The notes below the pieces were generated by a model, which was not told where the DNA came from, did no database searches, and saw nothing but the letters and a program-made list of their open reading frames with translations. Shown here piece after piece: positions 24,291-34,300 of a DNA stretch of 37,711 nucleotides. Source of the DNA: Planctomycetota bacterium (GTDB taxonomy: Bacteria; Planctomycetota; Phycisphaerae; Sedimentisphaerales; Anaerohalosphaeraceae); assembly GCA_013349435.1 (NCBI GenBank), contig DUZQ01000025.1, forward strand, positions 1 through 37,711, given 5' to 3'. A program made the position numbers and the translations under genes. The first letter of the stretch is position 1, and each line of letters opens with the position of its first letter.

Positions 24291-26610
24291 AGTTGGCTAC
24301 CTGTTTTTGTGCTTTATACTAATAGACACCGCGTGGGCCACAGGCCCACCCTACATTTTACATGTCCAAGCAACCCTTTGCTCGTCGTTGGTGCTTCCGA
24401 GCGGTGACGATATTTCGGCTCAGGAAAAAGGCTCGCTCCGGAGGTTCGAAAGATTCAATCGCGAAAGTATTGAGCCGAGGCTTGCTTGGGAGTACAGGGA
24501 TTGCTTTTTCGACCCGAAAGACGCAGAGAAGCTGAGTGAACTTGCCAAACAGGCCGGGCTGGACCTTGAAAAGATATACCTTGCTCAGGAGGTGATGCGA
24601 AAACGTATCGAGGATTACGAGGGAGATGACTGGGAAAGGCTTTACGGCCAGACGGGCCTGTGGCGGAAGGTGTGCGTTGATGCCCAAAGAACCCGCCTGA
24701 TGAAGGCTCAGGTTGACTATTATGTTGCACTTACGGCCGAACCGGAAAAGAAGCGACAAATCCTTCAGGATGTTATAGATGTATGCAAATTATCCGAGCC
24801 TGCTTTCAGGCTCACCGCAGGTCTTTTGAAGGCGCGGGCACTTGGACTTATGGCGCGTGGCGAGAGAGTTTTCAAAGAAAAGGCCATCGCCGAGCTTGAA
24901 TCGATTTTGTCGGCTAAGGATTTGACGGATGAAGCGCGATTTGCCGCCGAGCTGGAGAAAATAAAAACGGCCCAAAATCCCGAAGCGGGACAAACAGAAG
25001 ACCTTGCAGGGAGGTTCAGGCGGAGCAAATGCGCCGATGACTTTGAACTGAACCTGAAGCTGGCGTTTTTGGCTCTGCGGTTCTCAGAGACCGGTTTGCT
25101 CAAGCATCTTGTTGCCGGGTGGCCCGAGGCCGAAGGTTTTGTCGGAAGTGTCATACTGTCTCGAATAGCTCAACGGTTGGCCGGTCGAACTGCCGGGGCG
25201 CCGGACGGGGAAAATTTGAGCGACATTACCGTTTTTGAAGTTGAACTCGCCGCCGGGGCTGCTGGGGAAAAGCAAGCAGAAAAGCACGAAGAAATCCTGT
25301 CCCAATTGTGTAAAATAGAAAGGTTTCAAACCCCTTTGCTGTTTTATGTTACCGCAGAGACCCTGTCCGAATCGGCTCCGGTCGAGGCTGTTGAATACTA
25401 TCGGCTCTCGGCGCTTGCTCAACACAAACAAAAAAGCAAAAACATCGAATTGGAGGCGGTCGAAATTGCAGAAAAAGGAGTTCAGCTTGCGCACAGGGTG
25501 TATTACGAGCGGCCGGCGGAGAGGCAAATTGCGTTAAATATGGCAGGTTTTTATTGCGCACTCGCCGGGGACGGTGTCGATGAGACAATCCAGTATATTT
25601 ACAGTTGTTGGTTAAGCGATGAAGGGCAAAGCAGCAAGGCAAATGAGTTGTTGGAGCAAATCGCACGGGGAACAGGAAAATATGCATCTCAGGCCCGGCT
25701 GGATCTGATTGTACAGGCGCTTAAGGAAGACCCGGATGACCTTCAGCTTCGATACGAGATGACGAAAAAACTGAAAAGTCTAATCAATTCGCCTGATTTT
25801 CAAGACGAGCACGACAGAACAGTGAAGGCCGAAGCTGTGGATTTATATTGTCAATTTCTTTTGGAAAATGACGATAAAACATCCGCTCAAGAGGTTCTGA
25901 GGCTGATTGAAGGAACCGAAGGAATGAGTATTCAAAGGTCGCATATTTTAAGAGCAGCGGCTTTGAAGAAGTTAGGCAGATTTTGGGCAGCGGTTAATGA
26001 GTTATTGACTGCTGCCAAATTTGACAACTGTGAGTATGCTATTGAGGGCCTTGATGTCCTCAGGGCTATTTTGGGCAATCGTATAGACGAACACAAGAGC
26101 TATATGTCGGACTTTATGTTATACATTGATGCCTGTGACCGGCTGGCGGAGCATTGTCTGGCTTGTGCCCAGCCGGGGTGGCAGGTGCAGGCGGGTTTAA
26201 TCCGTGCAGAGGTAGCTATCCTTTGCCCAAGAAAGAACCTGGCCGGGGAAGATAATAATGAAAGCCTCGATAAGGCCGAGCGGATTCTCAGTAAACTAAG
26301 TGTCAAGTGTCTCGATAATGATATTGACCGGCTCCGATGCAAAGCCAGATTTTTAATGGCGAAACACCAATTTGCCGATGCCGCAAGGGCATGGGGTCGG
26401 GTTCGGGCCGCCAACAAGTCCCAAACCGGTAAGAAAAGCTGGAAATGGTGGCGGGCGAAGTTTTATGAGATTCAGTGCTGGAGCAGGTTAAGCGATACAA
26501 CAGATACCGAAGTAGCCCATGCCGTTGAGGTCCTGCAGCACTCCTGCACCGATATTCCCCCTTTCTGGGCGGGGAGATTTGAGGCGTTTAAAGCCGCGGT
26601 TGAGCAGTGA
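24271..26610 (+). CDS. Exported helical-repeat (TPR-like) protein
   Basis: 779 residues, not assigned to a named family. A signal peptide (about 1-23) is followed by an almost all-helical protein with degenerate TPR-like pairs (for example about 170-240, 355-440, 455-530, 565-640 and 680-745), rich in Ala, Glu, Leu and Lys. It starts inside exbD, so the two probably act together in the envelope, perhaps with this protein as a periplasmic scaffold. The region encoding AWATGPPYI at the signal cleavage site is a 22-bp intergenic-type palindromic repeat, meaning either the true start lies downstream or the repeat has been taken into the gene. Confidence 0.75.
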   Translation: MNLPINKVGYLFLCFILIDTAWATGPPYILHVQATLCSSLVLPSGDDISAQEKGSLRRFERFNRESIEPRLAWEYRDCFFDPKDAEKLSELAKQAGLDLEKIYLAQEVMRKRIEDYEGDDWERLYGQTGLWRKVCVDAQRTRLMKAQVDYYVALTAEPEKKRQILQDVIDVCKLSEPAFRLTAGLLKARALGLMARGERVFKEKAIAELESILSAKDLTDEARFAAELEKIKTAQNPEAGQTEDLAGRFRRSKCADDFELNLKLAFLALRFSETGLLKHLVAGWPEAEGFVGSVILSRIAQRLAGRTAGAPDGENLSDITVFEVELAAGAAGEKQAEKHEEILSQLCKIERFQTPLLFYVTAETLSESAPVEAVEYYRLSALAQHKQKSKNIELEAVEIAEKGVQLAHRVYYERPAERQIALNMAGFYCALAGDGVDETIQYIYSCWLSDEGQSSKANELLEQIARGTGKYASQARLDLIVQALKEDPDDLQLRYEMTKKLKSLINSPDFQDEHDRTVKAEAVDLYCQFLLENDDKTSAQEVLRLIEGTEGMSIQRSHILRAAALKKLGRFWAAVNELLTAAKFDNCEYAIEGLDVLRAILGNRIDEHKSYMSDFMLYIDACDRLAEHCLACAQPGWQVQAGLIRAEVAILCPRKNLAGEDNNESLDKAERILSKLSVKCLDNDIDRLRCKARFLMAKHQFADAARAWGRVRAANKSQTGKKSWKWWRAKFYEIQCWSRLSDTTDTEVAHAVEVLQHSCTDIPPFWAGRFEAFKAAVEQ
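24333..24354. repeat. Palindromic repeat inside a coding region
   Basis: GTGGGCC-ACA-GGCCCAC followed by CCTAC; all 22 bases are identical to 37298-37319. Here it encodes the end of a signal peptide. Confidence 0.85.
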
Positions 26611-26614
26611 AAGC

Positions 26615-26643
26615 TTGCAATATCGGGCGGCTTTGTGTAAAAT
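26615..26643 (+). promoter_or_regulatory. Candidate clpX promoter
   Basis: TTGCAA (26615-26620), 17-base spacer, TAAAAT (26638-26643), just after the stop codon of the upstream gene and about 44 bases before clpX. Confidence 0.6.
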
Positions 26644-26686
26644 ATATTTATGAGCGGGTAGTCTTGAAATATTTGGAGACCGGATT

Positions 26687-27961
26687 ATGGCCAAGAGAAC
26701 AGGTTCAACGGGTAGTAAGAGACAGGTATGCAGTTTCTGCGGACGTTCCAAGCGACAGGTCGATGCCTTTGTGGAAGGACCGGGCGGCGTTTTTATATGT
26801 CCTGAGTGCATCGACTTATGTTATGACATAGTCAGGCAGGAGCGAAGGAGAAGCCAGGGTACGGCAGTGTCGCTGAAGGATATGCCCAAGCCGCGAATGA
26901 TAAAGGAGTTTCTGGACCAGTACGTCATAGGACAGGAACAGGCGAAAAAGTGTCTATCGGTGTCGGTACACAACCACTACAAAAGGCTGGCTCACGCAGA
27001 TACCGAGGACAATGATGTGGAGATAGAAAAGTCCAATATCCTTCTCATCGGGCCCACCGGTTCGGGCAAGACCCTGCTTGCGCGAACATTGGCTAAAGTG
27101 CTGCACGTTCCGTTTGCGATATGCGACGCCACGACCGTAACCGAGGCCGGGTATGTCGGAGAAGATGTCGAGAACTTTCTGCTGCGACTGCTTCAGTCTG
27201 CCGATTATGATATTGAAGAGGCCGAACGGGGGATAGTGTATATCGACGAAATTGACAAAGTAGGAAAGACCAATCAAAATGTATCAATCACAAGAGACGT
27301 TTCCGGAGAAGGTGTTCAGCAGGCTCTGTTGAAAATGCTTGAAGGAACCACCGCAAATATCCCGCCCCAGGGTGGAAGAAAACATCCGGAGCAGTCTTAT
27401 ATTCAGCTTGACACTTCACAGATAATGTTCATTTGTGGTGGGACGTTTGTCGGATTGGAAAATATCGTAAAGAAACGTTTAGGCAAAAAAATGATAGGAT
27501 TCGACAGCGAGCAGGGCACAAGAGAAGATACCAAGGCTGATTACAGCAACATGATAAAACAGGTAATACCCGAAGATATTATTGAGTACGGAATGATACC
27601 GGAAATTGTCGGGCGACTTCCCATTATCACAACTCTTTCCGCCCTTGATGCCGATGCCCTTGTGAAAATATTAACCGAACCCAGAAACGCTCTTGTGAAG
27701 CAATATCAAAAGCTTTTCGAGATGGAAGATGCACAGCTTACGTTTACGGATGATGCCCTGAACGAGTTGGCGGAGAAAGCGATAGAGAGAGACACCGGAG
27801 CCCGCGCCCTCAGGGCGATTACCGAGGAATTAATGCTCGATTTGATGTATCAGTTACCGGAGGAACAAAAACCCGGCAGATACGTTGTTACCAAAGAGGT
27901 CGTTCACGGTGAGGCTGATTTGTTTAAGGCAAGCCGCCGCGCCAAGAAGGAATCAGCTTAA
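26687..27961 (+). CDS. clpX: ATP-dependent Clp protease ATP-binding subunit ClpX
   Basis: 424 residues, usual length. The N-terminal zinc-binding domain has C15, C18, C38 and C41. The AAA+ domain has Walker A GPTGSGKT (122-129) and Walker B IVYIDEID (D187, E188), the substrate pore loop GYVGED and a sensor-2 region GARALRAI. The IGF loop that docks ClpP appears as KKMIGFDSE. It unfolds tagged proteins and feeds them to ClpP, whose gene is not here. GGAGA precedes the ATG. Its stop lies 16 bases from the stop of the convergent gene. Confidence 0.97.
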   Translation: MAKRTGSTGSKRQVCSFCGRSKRQVDAFVEGPGGVFICPECIDLCYDIVRQERRRSQGTAVSLKDMPKPRMIKEFLDQYVIGQEQAKKCLSVSVHNHYKRLAHADTEDNDVEIEKSNILLIGPTGSGKTLLARTLAKVLHVPFAICDATTVTEAGYVGEDVENFLLRLLQSADYDIEEAERGIVYIDEIDKVGKTNQNVSITRDVSGEGVQQALLKMLEGTTANIPPQGGRKHPEQSYIQLDTSQIMFICGGTFVGLENIVKKRLGKKMIGFDSEQGTREDTKADYSNMIKQVIPEDIIEYGMIPEIVGRLPIITTLSALDADALVKILTEPRNALVKQYQKLFEMEDAQLTFTDDALNELAEKAIERDTGARALRAITEELMLDLMYQLPEEQKPGRYVVTKEVVHGEADLFKASRRAKKESA

Positions 27962-27977
27962 AAACAAGCCTGTGTTT

Positions 27978-28565
27978 CTATTTTACGGGCACGTACGACA
28001 CTTCTGTTTCTTCTTTAAGCTGTATCGCCGGTGTGGCCTTGGACCGTTGTGTCGGCTGACTGTTCGTGGGAGTTTGTAACGATTGCGAGGTTTCCGGCGT
28101 CTGTTGTTCTGATTCGGCATCCCCCTGACTCGGTTGTGTCGAATCGGAGACCTTGATTGAGGCTTCCAGGGCCTCAATCTGACTCATGAGAAGTTCCGTT
28201 TGCGCCTTAAGTATCCCCTTTTCAACGGCCAACTGATTCTTCTCATTTGTAGTCATACTGATTAAACGGTCGTATTCTTTTATAGCCTTTTTGAACGTAC
28301 CGAGACGAATCGCCAGCATCTTGTTCTGATTTGTCAGAACCTCCATCTCGTTCTTAAGATGCTCGGTGCGGATTTTTCTTTCCATAAAGAGCCAGCCGTC
28401 TGTTACGGTTACCGCCACAAGACCAAAAATTGCGATAATCGCAACTAGCTGCCACGTCCTCTTGGACTTGGCCTGAATCTTAAGCGCTCCAAACCTGATC
28501 CAATCGGTTTTAGTAAGGGGAATTATGTCGGGATTTTCGGAATCTGTTCGGTTCGTATCCATCAT
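27978..28565 (-). CDS. Coiled-coil membrane protein of unknown function
   Basis: 195 residues. A short cytoplasmic N-terminus ends in a basic patch (KIQAKSKR), then one membrane helix (about 38-60), a long coiled coil (about 62-140, with heptad-like EHLKNEMEVLTNQNKMLAIRL broken at 20 residues here) and a Ser/Thr/Gln/Pro-rich tail (140-195). No enzyme motif is seen. The layout resembles cell-division or envelope spacer proteins, but this is only shape. It may start at the second ATG (28562). AAGGG lies upstream. Confidence 0.65.
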   Translation of the reverse strand: MMDTNRTDSENPDIIPLTKTDWIRFGALKIQAKSKRTWQLVAIIAIFGLVAVTVTDGWLFMERKIRTEHLKNEMEVLTNQNKMLAIRLGTFKKAIKEYDRLISMTTNEKNQLAVEKGILKAQTELLMSQIEALEASIKVSDSTQPSQGDAESEQQTPETSQSLQTPTNSQPTQRSKATPAIQLKEETEVSYVPVK

Positions 28566-28600
28566 CTACCCTTTCCAAAATTGTCTAAATCCTTTCAGCA

Positions 28601-28624
28601 AAACCCCGGAAGACCGGGATTTTA
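28601..28624. terminator. Symmetric hairpin with A/T flanks
   Basis: CCCGG-AAGA-CCGGG flanked by AAAA and TTTT. It could act as a terminator on the plus strand, but no plus-strand gene ends nearby since clpX stops 640 bases upstream. It lies 36 bases upstream of the minus-strand gene start. Confidence 0.4.
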
Positions 28625-28715
28625 CTATGCCCTTGAGCGATCAAAATACCACAAAAACCTGCTTATGGCAAGGAGAATATTTCTGCGATGGCTCAATTTC
28701 GAGACTTTTTTGTGC

Positions 28716-29275
28716 TTAACCTGCATTTCTCACGGAGTCATTGTAAAAAAACTCCTTGTTCTGGTATAACTAATATCAACTTAAGTTGATTCGGGCCGGT
28801 TACTCTCTGCGTCAATCCGAAGCCGTTCGGTTATGCTCCTTCGGCAAAGCGAGGGACAGCTCGGGGCAGGCTTTTACTCTGCCATGTCATGCCGTACTTG
28901 CCTGTCTTCGGTAGCCTTGTGCGCAGGAGGGATCCGGCGTCCAGAAAACCCGCCTCTGTCATGCCGGACTTGATCCGGCATCCAGAACGACTGGATACCC
29001 GCTCGAAGGCCGGAGGAAGGTGAACGGTGGACACAAGCCTGCCGGCGCAAGCCGGCGGACATAGAACAGAATACAAATATCGAAAGCCGGTATAACAAAA
29101 GCGTCGAGCACAGAAGCCGAGCCGCGCAAGCGGCCGAATCAGGCCTTAGACATCACGCATCACTCAATACGAGACTCGAGCGACGAGCGACGAATATGTT
29201 CTGAGTGCCCCACAGTCATCCTGTGGGTACTGTTAAAACCTCCCAAAATCACAAGCTGTGAGAAATGCGGGTTAA
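28716..29275. repeat. Composite repeat region with dispersed repeat copy 2
   Basis: Ends are inverted copies with one mismatch: TTAACCTGCATTTCTCAC (28716-28733) and GTGAGAAATGCGGGTTAA (29258-29275). Inside are GACTTGATCCGG-type palindromic repeats (about 28960-29000), GCCGGCGCAAGCCGGC (29040-29056) and, from 29095, the second copy of the repeat found at 101-350. The element runs past the stop codon of the addA gene, so the last few codons of that gene are repeat sequence. Open frames here look spurious. Confidence 0.65.
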
Positions 29276-32200
29276 GTTTGGTACATAGACGGTAACAGCC
29301 GGTTTAAGAAAGTAGAGTTGGGAGGCGACGATTTGTTGTTTCAGTATATTTGAGGCGGCGGTGGTGTAGTACCGCATCTGCTCGCAGTAGCCTCGGCTTT
29401 CGGCGTATTTTTCGGCGGAATCGGCGGTTACATCGTCTGTTTTGAAGTCGATTATCACCAGGCCGGCTGGTGTCTTTATAATCATGTCGATGATGCCCTG
29501 GAGGATGACGGTTTGGCCGATCGGTGCCTTCCAGGTCCGGCCCTGACGGATTGAACCGAGTATGTTCGCATCCATTGCGAAGGTGAAGGGCCATTCACGC
29601 AAAATATTATCTTTGTGCTTTTTGACGAGTTTGCCGAGGTCGGAGAGGAAGAATTTCACTATTGAATCGCAATCGATTTTTTCAGCCAATACCGGCAAAA
29701 TCCTGTTTTCACCGACAAGCCTTTGGGCGGTCGCCCGGATTGATTCGCTGGTAATGTTACAATCGAGGTCGAGATTTTGAATGACAAGATGTGTAGCGGT
29801 GCCGATAAGTCCGGTATAGCCTGAAATTGTTGATACGGTTTTCGGTCGGCGCTCGAAGGCGTTTGACAGATCGTCCTTTGCAAATTCATCGGCGGGGTGT
29901 GTCAGTTTGCTGACGGATGTTTTGGCGGGCAGTTTTGTCAAATCATCGAGGGGATATTTCCAATTCAAAGATTCGGTTACCCGGTCGAGAAGCTGTCGGG
30001 TTTGGCTGTTGATTTTGGTGGCCCCGGCAGAGGGTTTTTTTCGCCACTCGTGTTTTTGGTTGATGATTTTATCCGAGATTCCGTCGAGTTCGGCCGGGTC
30101 CGGCAGTTCGATTCCGAACAAATCGTCATCAATAGCGTTGCCTGCAGATTCAAGTTCAAATAAATCGAGGAGTTTCTTTCGATTAGCAAGTGCATACAGG
30201 AGCCACTCGAAGTGGGATTTTGCGGATTTGAGCTGCCAGTCTTTTATATCCTCACGAGGCAGCAGGCTGAGGGGTGCGAGGATGTTTCGGCAGTTATTTG
30301 CCTTCTTCGAGGCGGTCAGGATGAGTCTTTCCCTTGCCCGCGTCAGAGCAACATAAAGTATTCTCATCTCTTCTGCGAGCATTGCGTTGAGTTTGTTTTC
30401 TGCGATTACGTCGTATTCGGCGGTGTTTATTTTGACGTTTGAATCTATGATTTGCAGGCCGAGGCCGAAGTGGTCGATGAGGCAATCGCCGTAAGAATCG
30501 GTCTTGTTGAAGGGGCAATTCAGTTCTGCGACAAATACGACGGGAAATTCGAGGCCCTTGCTTTTGTGTATGCTCATGATTCGGACGGCGTTTTCGGTCA
30601 GACTGTCCGGCTCGGCGGGCGACCAGTCGGCGCCCTGCTCGAGGAGTTTTTCGATGAACTCTACAAACCTGCCGAGCGATGTCGGCTGTGCAGCGGCAGT
30701 AAAATTTTCAAACTGGACGGCTCTTTCGTGGAGTTTCAGGAGGTTGGCCTTTCGTTGCGGGCCTTTCGGCAGTGTCCGGACAAATGAAAGAAAGCCGGTC
30801 TGGCGGTATATGTGCCAGAGGAAGTCGGCCAGAGGCTGCCGGCGGGCCAGGAGCCGCCAGCTTTCTATTTGTTCAAGTATTTCGGCGAGCTTTCGGCGCA
30901 CGGGTAGGTCCGGACCGTTTTGTGAATATTTTCGAGCACAGTCATAGAAGCTGAGTCTGAGCCGGCTGGTGTCGGAGTCTCCGTGTTTACGAAGCATCGC
31001 CAGTTCGATATCGGTCAGTTTGAAAAAGGCGCTTCTCAAAACGGCGGCTAGTTCGATGTCCTGTTGCGGATTGTCGAGCACTTTCAGGAGCGAGAGGCAG
31101 TCGGAGATTTCAGTGGCGGCGAAGTAACCGGCCTGACCGGCGCTTGTTACGGGTATGCCGGCAAGCTGGAACATTTCAACATATTGGTTTGCGCGATGGG
31201 CCGGTGAGCGCATCAGGATGACGATGTCGCGATATTGGACGTCGCGGTACTCGCTGGTTTGTTTGTCGTATATTTTGAATTCGGGCCTGCCGGTTCCTTT
31301 TCCGACCATCTCGCTGATTTTTCCGGCGATAAAAGCGGCTTGGCGCTGAGTTGAGCTTATGAAATTCATGCCGGGTGTGGCCTGGTCTTCATCGTGGTTA
31401 TTTTCGTTTTGCCCGGCGGGTTCTTCATTGAGTATATACATTTGTACCAACGGCTTTTTGGAGGCGATTGTCTCTTCGGGCGGCTCGTATTCAAATTCGG
31501 CCTCCAGGAATGTTTTTTCATCGTAGTCAACCAAAAAAGCTGGTGCGGTCATTATACGACCAAATACGGTGTTTGCAAAATCAAGAACGGCTTTGCGTGA
31601 ACGAAAGTTGCCGCTTAAATCCACACGAAGAGGGGCACTTTCAGGTGAGGCTTTTTTATTCGGTCCGGCAGTATTAACGGACTCGGGTTCTGTGTTCGGC
31701 CGCTTGCGCGGCTCGGCTTCTGTATTCAGCGGCGTTACTTTTTCGGTTGCCTGCCGGAGGCGGTTTAAGAAAATCTGCGGCTGGGCCTGTCGGAATGCAT
31801 AGATACTCTGCTTGATATCGCCGACCACGAAGACGTTGTCGGGTCGGCTTATCTTTTCGAGGATGGCTTGCTGGACGGGGTTTATGTCCTGGTACTCGTC
31901 CACGAAGATAAATTTGAATCTTTTGCGCAGCGCAGCGGAGGTTGAATCGGACTGAGCCAAAAGCTTGAGCATCTTATGTTCGAGGTCGGCGAAGTCGAGG
32001 CAGTTGAGTTTGGCTTTTGCCTCGGCGTAGCGTCTGTCGAATCTTTTGACAAGCTCAATCATAGTCCTGGTCTGCAGACTTGCAGCCCGAGCGAGCGTCT
32101 TTTCATAATCCGGATTAAGAAACGCAAGGTCGGCAATTTTTTTTAGGGTTTCTATCGCCTCTTTAGCCGGGGCCTTTATCAGCTCTGCTATCTCCGGCGG

Positions 32201-33070
32201 CATATCCTTCGGCTTGTTTGCGAACTTTGGTTTTACAAAATTTCTTATTGTATCGGCGCAACGGTCGAGATTATCTTTTTGCAGGTATTCGATGCAGTTG
32301 CTAACCGGCTCTAAGAAATCGGTCTTTATCTGGTCTGTCCAATGGCCGGTGTGAGTGATTTTTTGGTCGAGTAACTTCGAGTATTCGAGCTGCGATTTGC
32401 ACTGTTTAAGTTTGCTTATAATCATTTGCTTCTGTTTTTGTGCAAGCTCGGATGTTTCGGAGCCTGCGGCGTCGGCAAGAGCAGCGGCTCTTTCGTACCA
32501 CTTGTTGCGTCCTGCGATGCTGTCGAGGAACCTGCTGCAGGCGATTACTGCATCGAGAAAACCGGATGTGCCGGTCCGGATATTTCGACCCTGTAAGAGT
32601 TTACTTAGGCCGGGTGCGAGCGAATTGTCCTCCCATGCCTGTTCAATTATTTCTTCGAGTATTTCGGATTTCAACAGGCCCTGCTCGTCTTGCTCTATAA
32701 CTCCGAATGTCGGGTCCAGCCCCAGCAGGTGGAAGTTGTCGGTGATAATCCGCCTGCAAAATTTATGAATCGTGCTTATATGAGCGGCGTCGAGGGTAAG
32801 CAGTTGGCGGCGTAAAAAGCTATTGCGATTTTTCTGGAACCGGTCGCGGAGGTTTTCGGCGATGCGGGCCTGCATCTCGTCAGCGGCAGCATTTGTAAAG
32901 GTCAAAACGAGTATCTGCGAGATGTCGGTCGCCTCAGTTGTGTCAGCCAATATATTAGCGCATCTTTCGGCAAGGACGGCGGTCTTTCCGGTCCCGGCTG
33001 ATGCTGTTACCAGAACCTCTTTACCGGCCGAGTTAATAGCCAGTTTCTGCTGGCTTGTCCATTTAATCAT
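29249..33070 (-). CDS. addA: AddA-type UvrD/RecB helicase-nuclease
   Basis: 1273 residues, usual AddA length. Superfamily 1A helicase motifs: Q-motif TSQQKLAI (5-12), Walker A ASAGTGKT (23-30, K29), motif II FVDEYQD, motif III VGDIKQSIYAFRQA and motif VI YVALTRARERLIL. The C-terminal RecB-family nuclease has GIIDMII, then IDFKTD (D1208, K1210) and the Y-Q-Y motif. With AddB it would process double-strand breaks for RecA loading and degrade foreign DNA. AddB is not next to it. The last residues (about LTRISHSL) are encoded by a dispersed repeat. The start lies 41 bases after the DUF2321 gene on the same strand. Confidence 0.93.
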   Translation of the reverse strand: MIKWTSQQKLAINSAGKEVLVTASAGTGKTAVLAERCANILADTTEATDISQILVLTFTNAAADEMQARIAENLRDRFQKNRNSFLRRQLLTLDAAHISTIHKFCRRIITDNFHLLGLDPTFGVIEQDEQGLLKSEILEEIIEQAWEDNSLAPGLSKLLQGRNIRTGTSGFLDAVIACSRFLDSIAGRNKWYERAAALADAAGSETSELAQKQKQMIISKLKQCKSQLEYSKLLDQKITHTGHWTDQIKTDFLEPVSNCIEYLQKDNLDRCADTIRNFVKPKFANKPKDMPPEIAELIKAPAKEAIETLKKIADLAFLNPDYEKTLARAASLQTRTMIELVKRFDRRYAEAKAKLNCLDFADLEHKMLKLLAQSDSTSAALRKRFKFIFVDEYQDINPVQQAILEKISRPDNVFVVGDIKQSIYAFRQAQPQIFLNRLRQATEKVTPLNTEAEPRKRPNTEPESVNTAGPNKKASPESAPLRVDLSGNFRSRKAVLDFANTVFGRIMTAPAFLVDYDEKTFLEAEFEYEPPEETIASKKPLVQMYILNEEPAGQNENNHDEDQATPGMNFISSTQRQAAFIAGKISEMVGKGTGRPEFKIYDKQTSEYRDVQYRDIVILMRSPAHRANQYVEMFQLAGIPVTSAGQAGYFAATEISDCLSLLKVLDNPQQDIELAAVLRSAFFKLTDIELAMLRKHGDSDTSRLRLSFYDCARKYSQNGPDLPVRRKLAEILEQIESWRLLARRQPLADFLWHIYRQTGFLSFVRTLPKGPQRKANLLKLHERAVQFENFTAAAQPTSLGRFVEFIEKLLEQGADWSPAEPDSLTENAVRIMSIHKSKGLEFPVVFVAELNCPFNKTDSYGDCLIDHFGLGLQIIDSNVKINTAEYDVIAENKLNAMLAEEMRILYVALTRARERLILTASKKANNCRNILAPLSLLPREDIKDWQLKSAKSHFEWLLYALANRKKLLDLFELESAGNAIDDDLFGIELPDPAELDGISDKIINQKHEWRKKPSAGATKINSQTRQLLDRVTESLNWKYPLDDLTKLPAKTSVSKLTHPADEFAKDDLSNAFERRPKTVSTISGYTGLIGTATHLVIQNLDLDCNITSESIRATAQRLVGENRILPVLAEKIDCDSIVKFFLSDLGKLVKKHKDNILREWPFTFAMDANILGSIRQGRTWKAPIGQTVILQGIIDMIIKTPAGLVIIDFKTDDVTADSAEKYAESRGYCEQMRYYTTAASNILKQQIVASQLYFLKPAVTVYVPNLTRISHSL

Positions 33071-33111
33071 TTTATATCGAAACCTTTGACCTAAACGTTG
33101 CGGGAGACTTT

Positions 33112-33630
33112 CTACGACATATTGCCCTTTAATATCTCTGCTGTTGTCTTAGTTGCGAATTCCATTACCACATTGTAAGCAAGCGGACCCAATTTCTCAC
33201 AAATCCGTTTTATTCTTATTGCCGAAGGCTTAGCTTGTGGTATATCCCTGGCAATGTTATGCATGTCATCATCAATTGTATCTTCTTCATTTTCGTCAAT
33301 GCCTAATTCTGCAAATACTTGAATGGCTGCCATAATTTTATTTTCTGTCCAAGGATATGGCTTGCCGCATCTTTCACAGTAAGAAGGAACATCAGCGGGC
33401 CTCCCGGGCACCATTTTACCTCCACCCCCCTGTCTTGCATCAATCCAACTTGTTTGAAGAACCTCAATCTGAGTGCCTTGGATTTCTTTACCGCAACTCG
33501 GGCAAGCAGTTATGGTGGGCGCACCACAATCTTTACAAAACTCCTTTTTTTCCTCTGGACAAAGATTACAACAACCGGTTATTTGATGACCATTTTCACA
33601 AACTTGTTGAACATCGTAATTTCCTGACAT
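33112..33630 (-). CDS. DUF2321 zinc-ribbon protein
   Basis: 172 residues from the ATG at 33630, which lies one base after the stop of the upstream gene (TGA-A-ATG), indicating translational coupling; GTG at 33642 is an alternative. The first 90 residues hold several zinc-ribbon CxxC units: CENGHQITGCCNLC, FCKDCGAP, ACPSCGKEI and YCERCGKPYPWTE. The rest is helical. It fits DUF2321, of unknown function. It is probably cytoplasmic and may partner the membrane protein it is coupled to. Confidence 0.85.
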   Translation of the reverse strand: MSGNYDVQQVCENGHQITGCCNLCPEEKKEFCKDCGAPTITACPSCGKEIQGTQIEVLQTSWIDARQGGGGKMVPGRPADVPSYCERCGKPYPWTENKIMAAIQVFAELGIDENEEDTIDDDMHNIARDIPQAKPSAIRIKRICEKLGPLAYNVVMEFATKTTAEILKGNMS

Positions 33631-33631
33631 T

Positions 33632-34174
33632 TCAGTTCTCACTTTCTTTTCTCTTTTTTTTCAACTCTTCTACATAAGCATCGAACACATGACTGTCGCC
33701 GTATGCAATATGACCACATTCAGTTATTACATAAGCACAGTTTTTATCTAAAAGATCAATCACAAGATCTTTACCAGTACTCGACATGAGCAAATCGGAC
33801 TCTCTCGATTCAAGTTTAAGTGGCCAACAGTCCTTTTTTTTCATAACTCCAGGAAAAGGGATAACAGTGCCATCTTTGAGCAATTTATATTTACCAAATC
33901 CAACTTGTTGAATAGTAACTGCAAAATTGCTTAAGTTTATTACCCTGACACATAACCGGTGTTGTTTTTCTTTTACAGCATTCATTGTCTTCGGAAAGGG
34001 AATAGCAGAGACCGCCCAACTATCTTTTTCCTCATCTTTGTAACCGATCTCTGGAATCACCTTTAGTTTAACTCTGCTATTGCTAAACTGAACCCATGTA
34101 TTAAAGAGACTAAGCGTTAAAGCTACAGCGCCTACCATAGCAGTGATTAAGGTTGCTATTTCAGTACCTGTCAA
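33632..34174 (-). CDS. Small membrane protein of unknown function
   Basis: 180 residues. The start is TTG at 34174 with AAGGAG six bases upstream. One membrane helix (about 7-27) leads into a soluble beta-rich domain (about 35-165: LCVRVINLSNFAVTIQQVGF, then CAYVITECGHIAYGDS) and a Lys/Glu tail. The domain recalls small sensor-like beta-sandwich proteins found beside effectors, but I do not recognise a family. Its stop overlaps the reading start of the DUF2321 gene. Confidence 0.75.
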   Translation of the reverse strand: MTGTEIATLITAMVGAVALTLSLFNTWVQFSNSRVKLKVIPEIGYKDEEKDSWAVSAIPFPKTMNAVKEKQHRLCVRVINLSNFAVTIQQVGFGKYKLLKDGTVIPFPGVMKKKDCWPLKLESRESDLLMSSTGKDLVIDLLDKNCAYVITECGHIAYGDSHVFDAYVEELKKKRKESEN

Positions 34175-34300
34175 TTTCTTCTCCTTTTATTAACTTTCGC
34201 CTTTTTTGCGGTTTTCTCACCTAACTCCATTAAAATGAATGGCTTACACGCCTTTTTTGCCCGTTTACAACATCACGATGTAAACTTACTATGCCTCATA

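Noticed and set aside
28831-29098. Two minus-strand open frames between the coiled-coil gene and addA
   Set aside because: They translate palindromic repeats of the GACTTGATCCGG type and have no start signals.
29562-32768. Many plus-strand open frames opposite addA
   Set aside because: All are shadows of the 1273-residue helicase-nuclease frame, which has full motifs.
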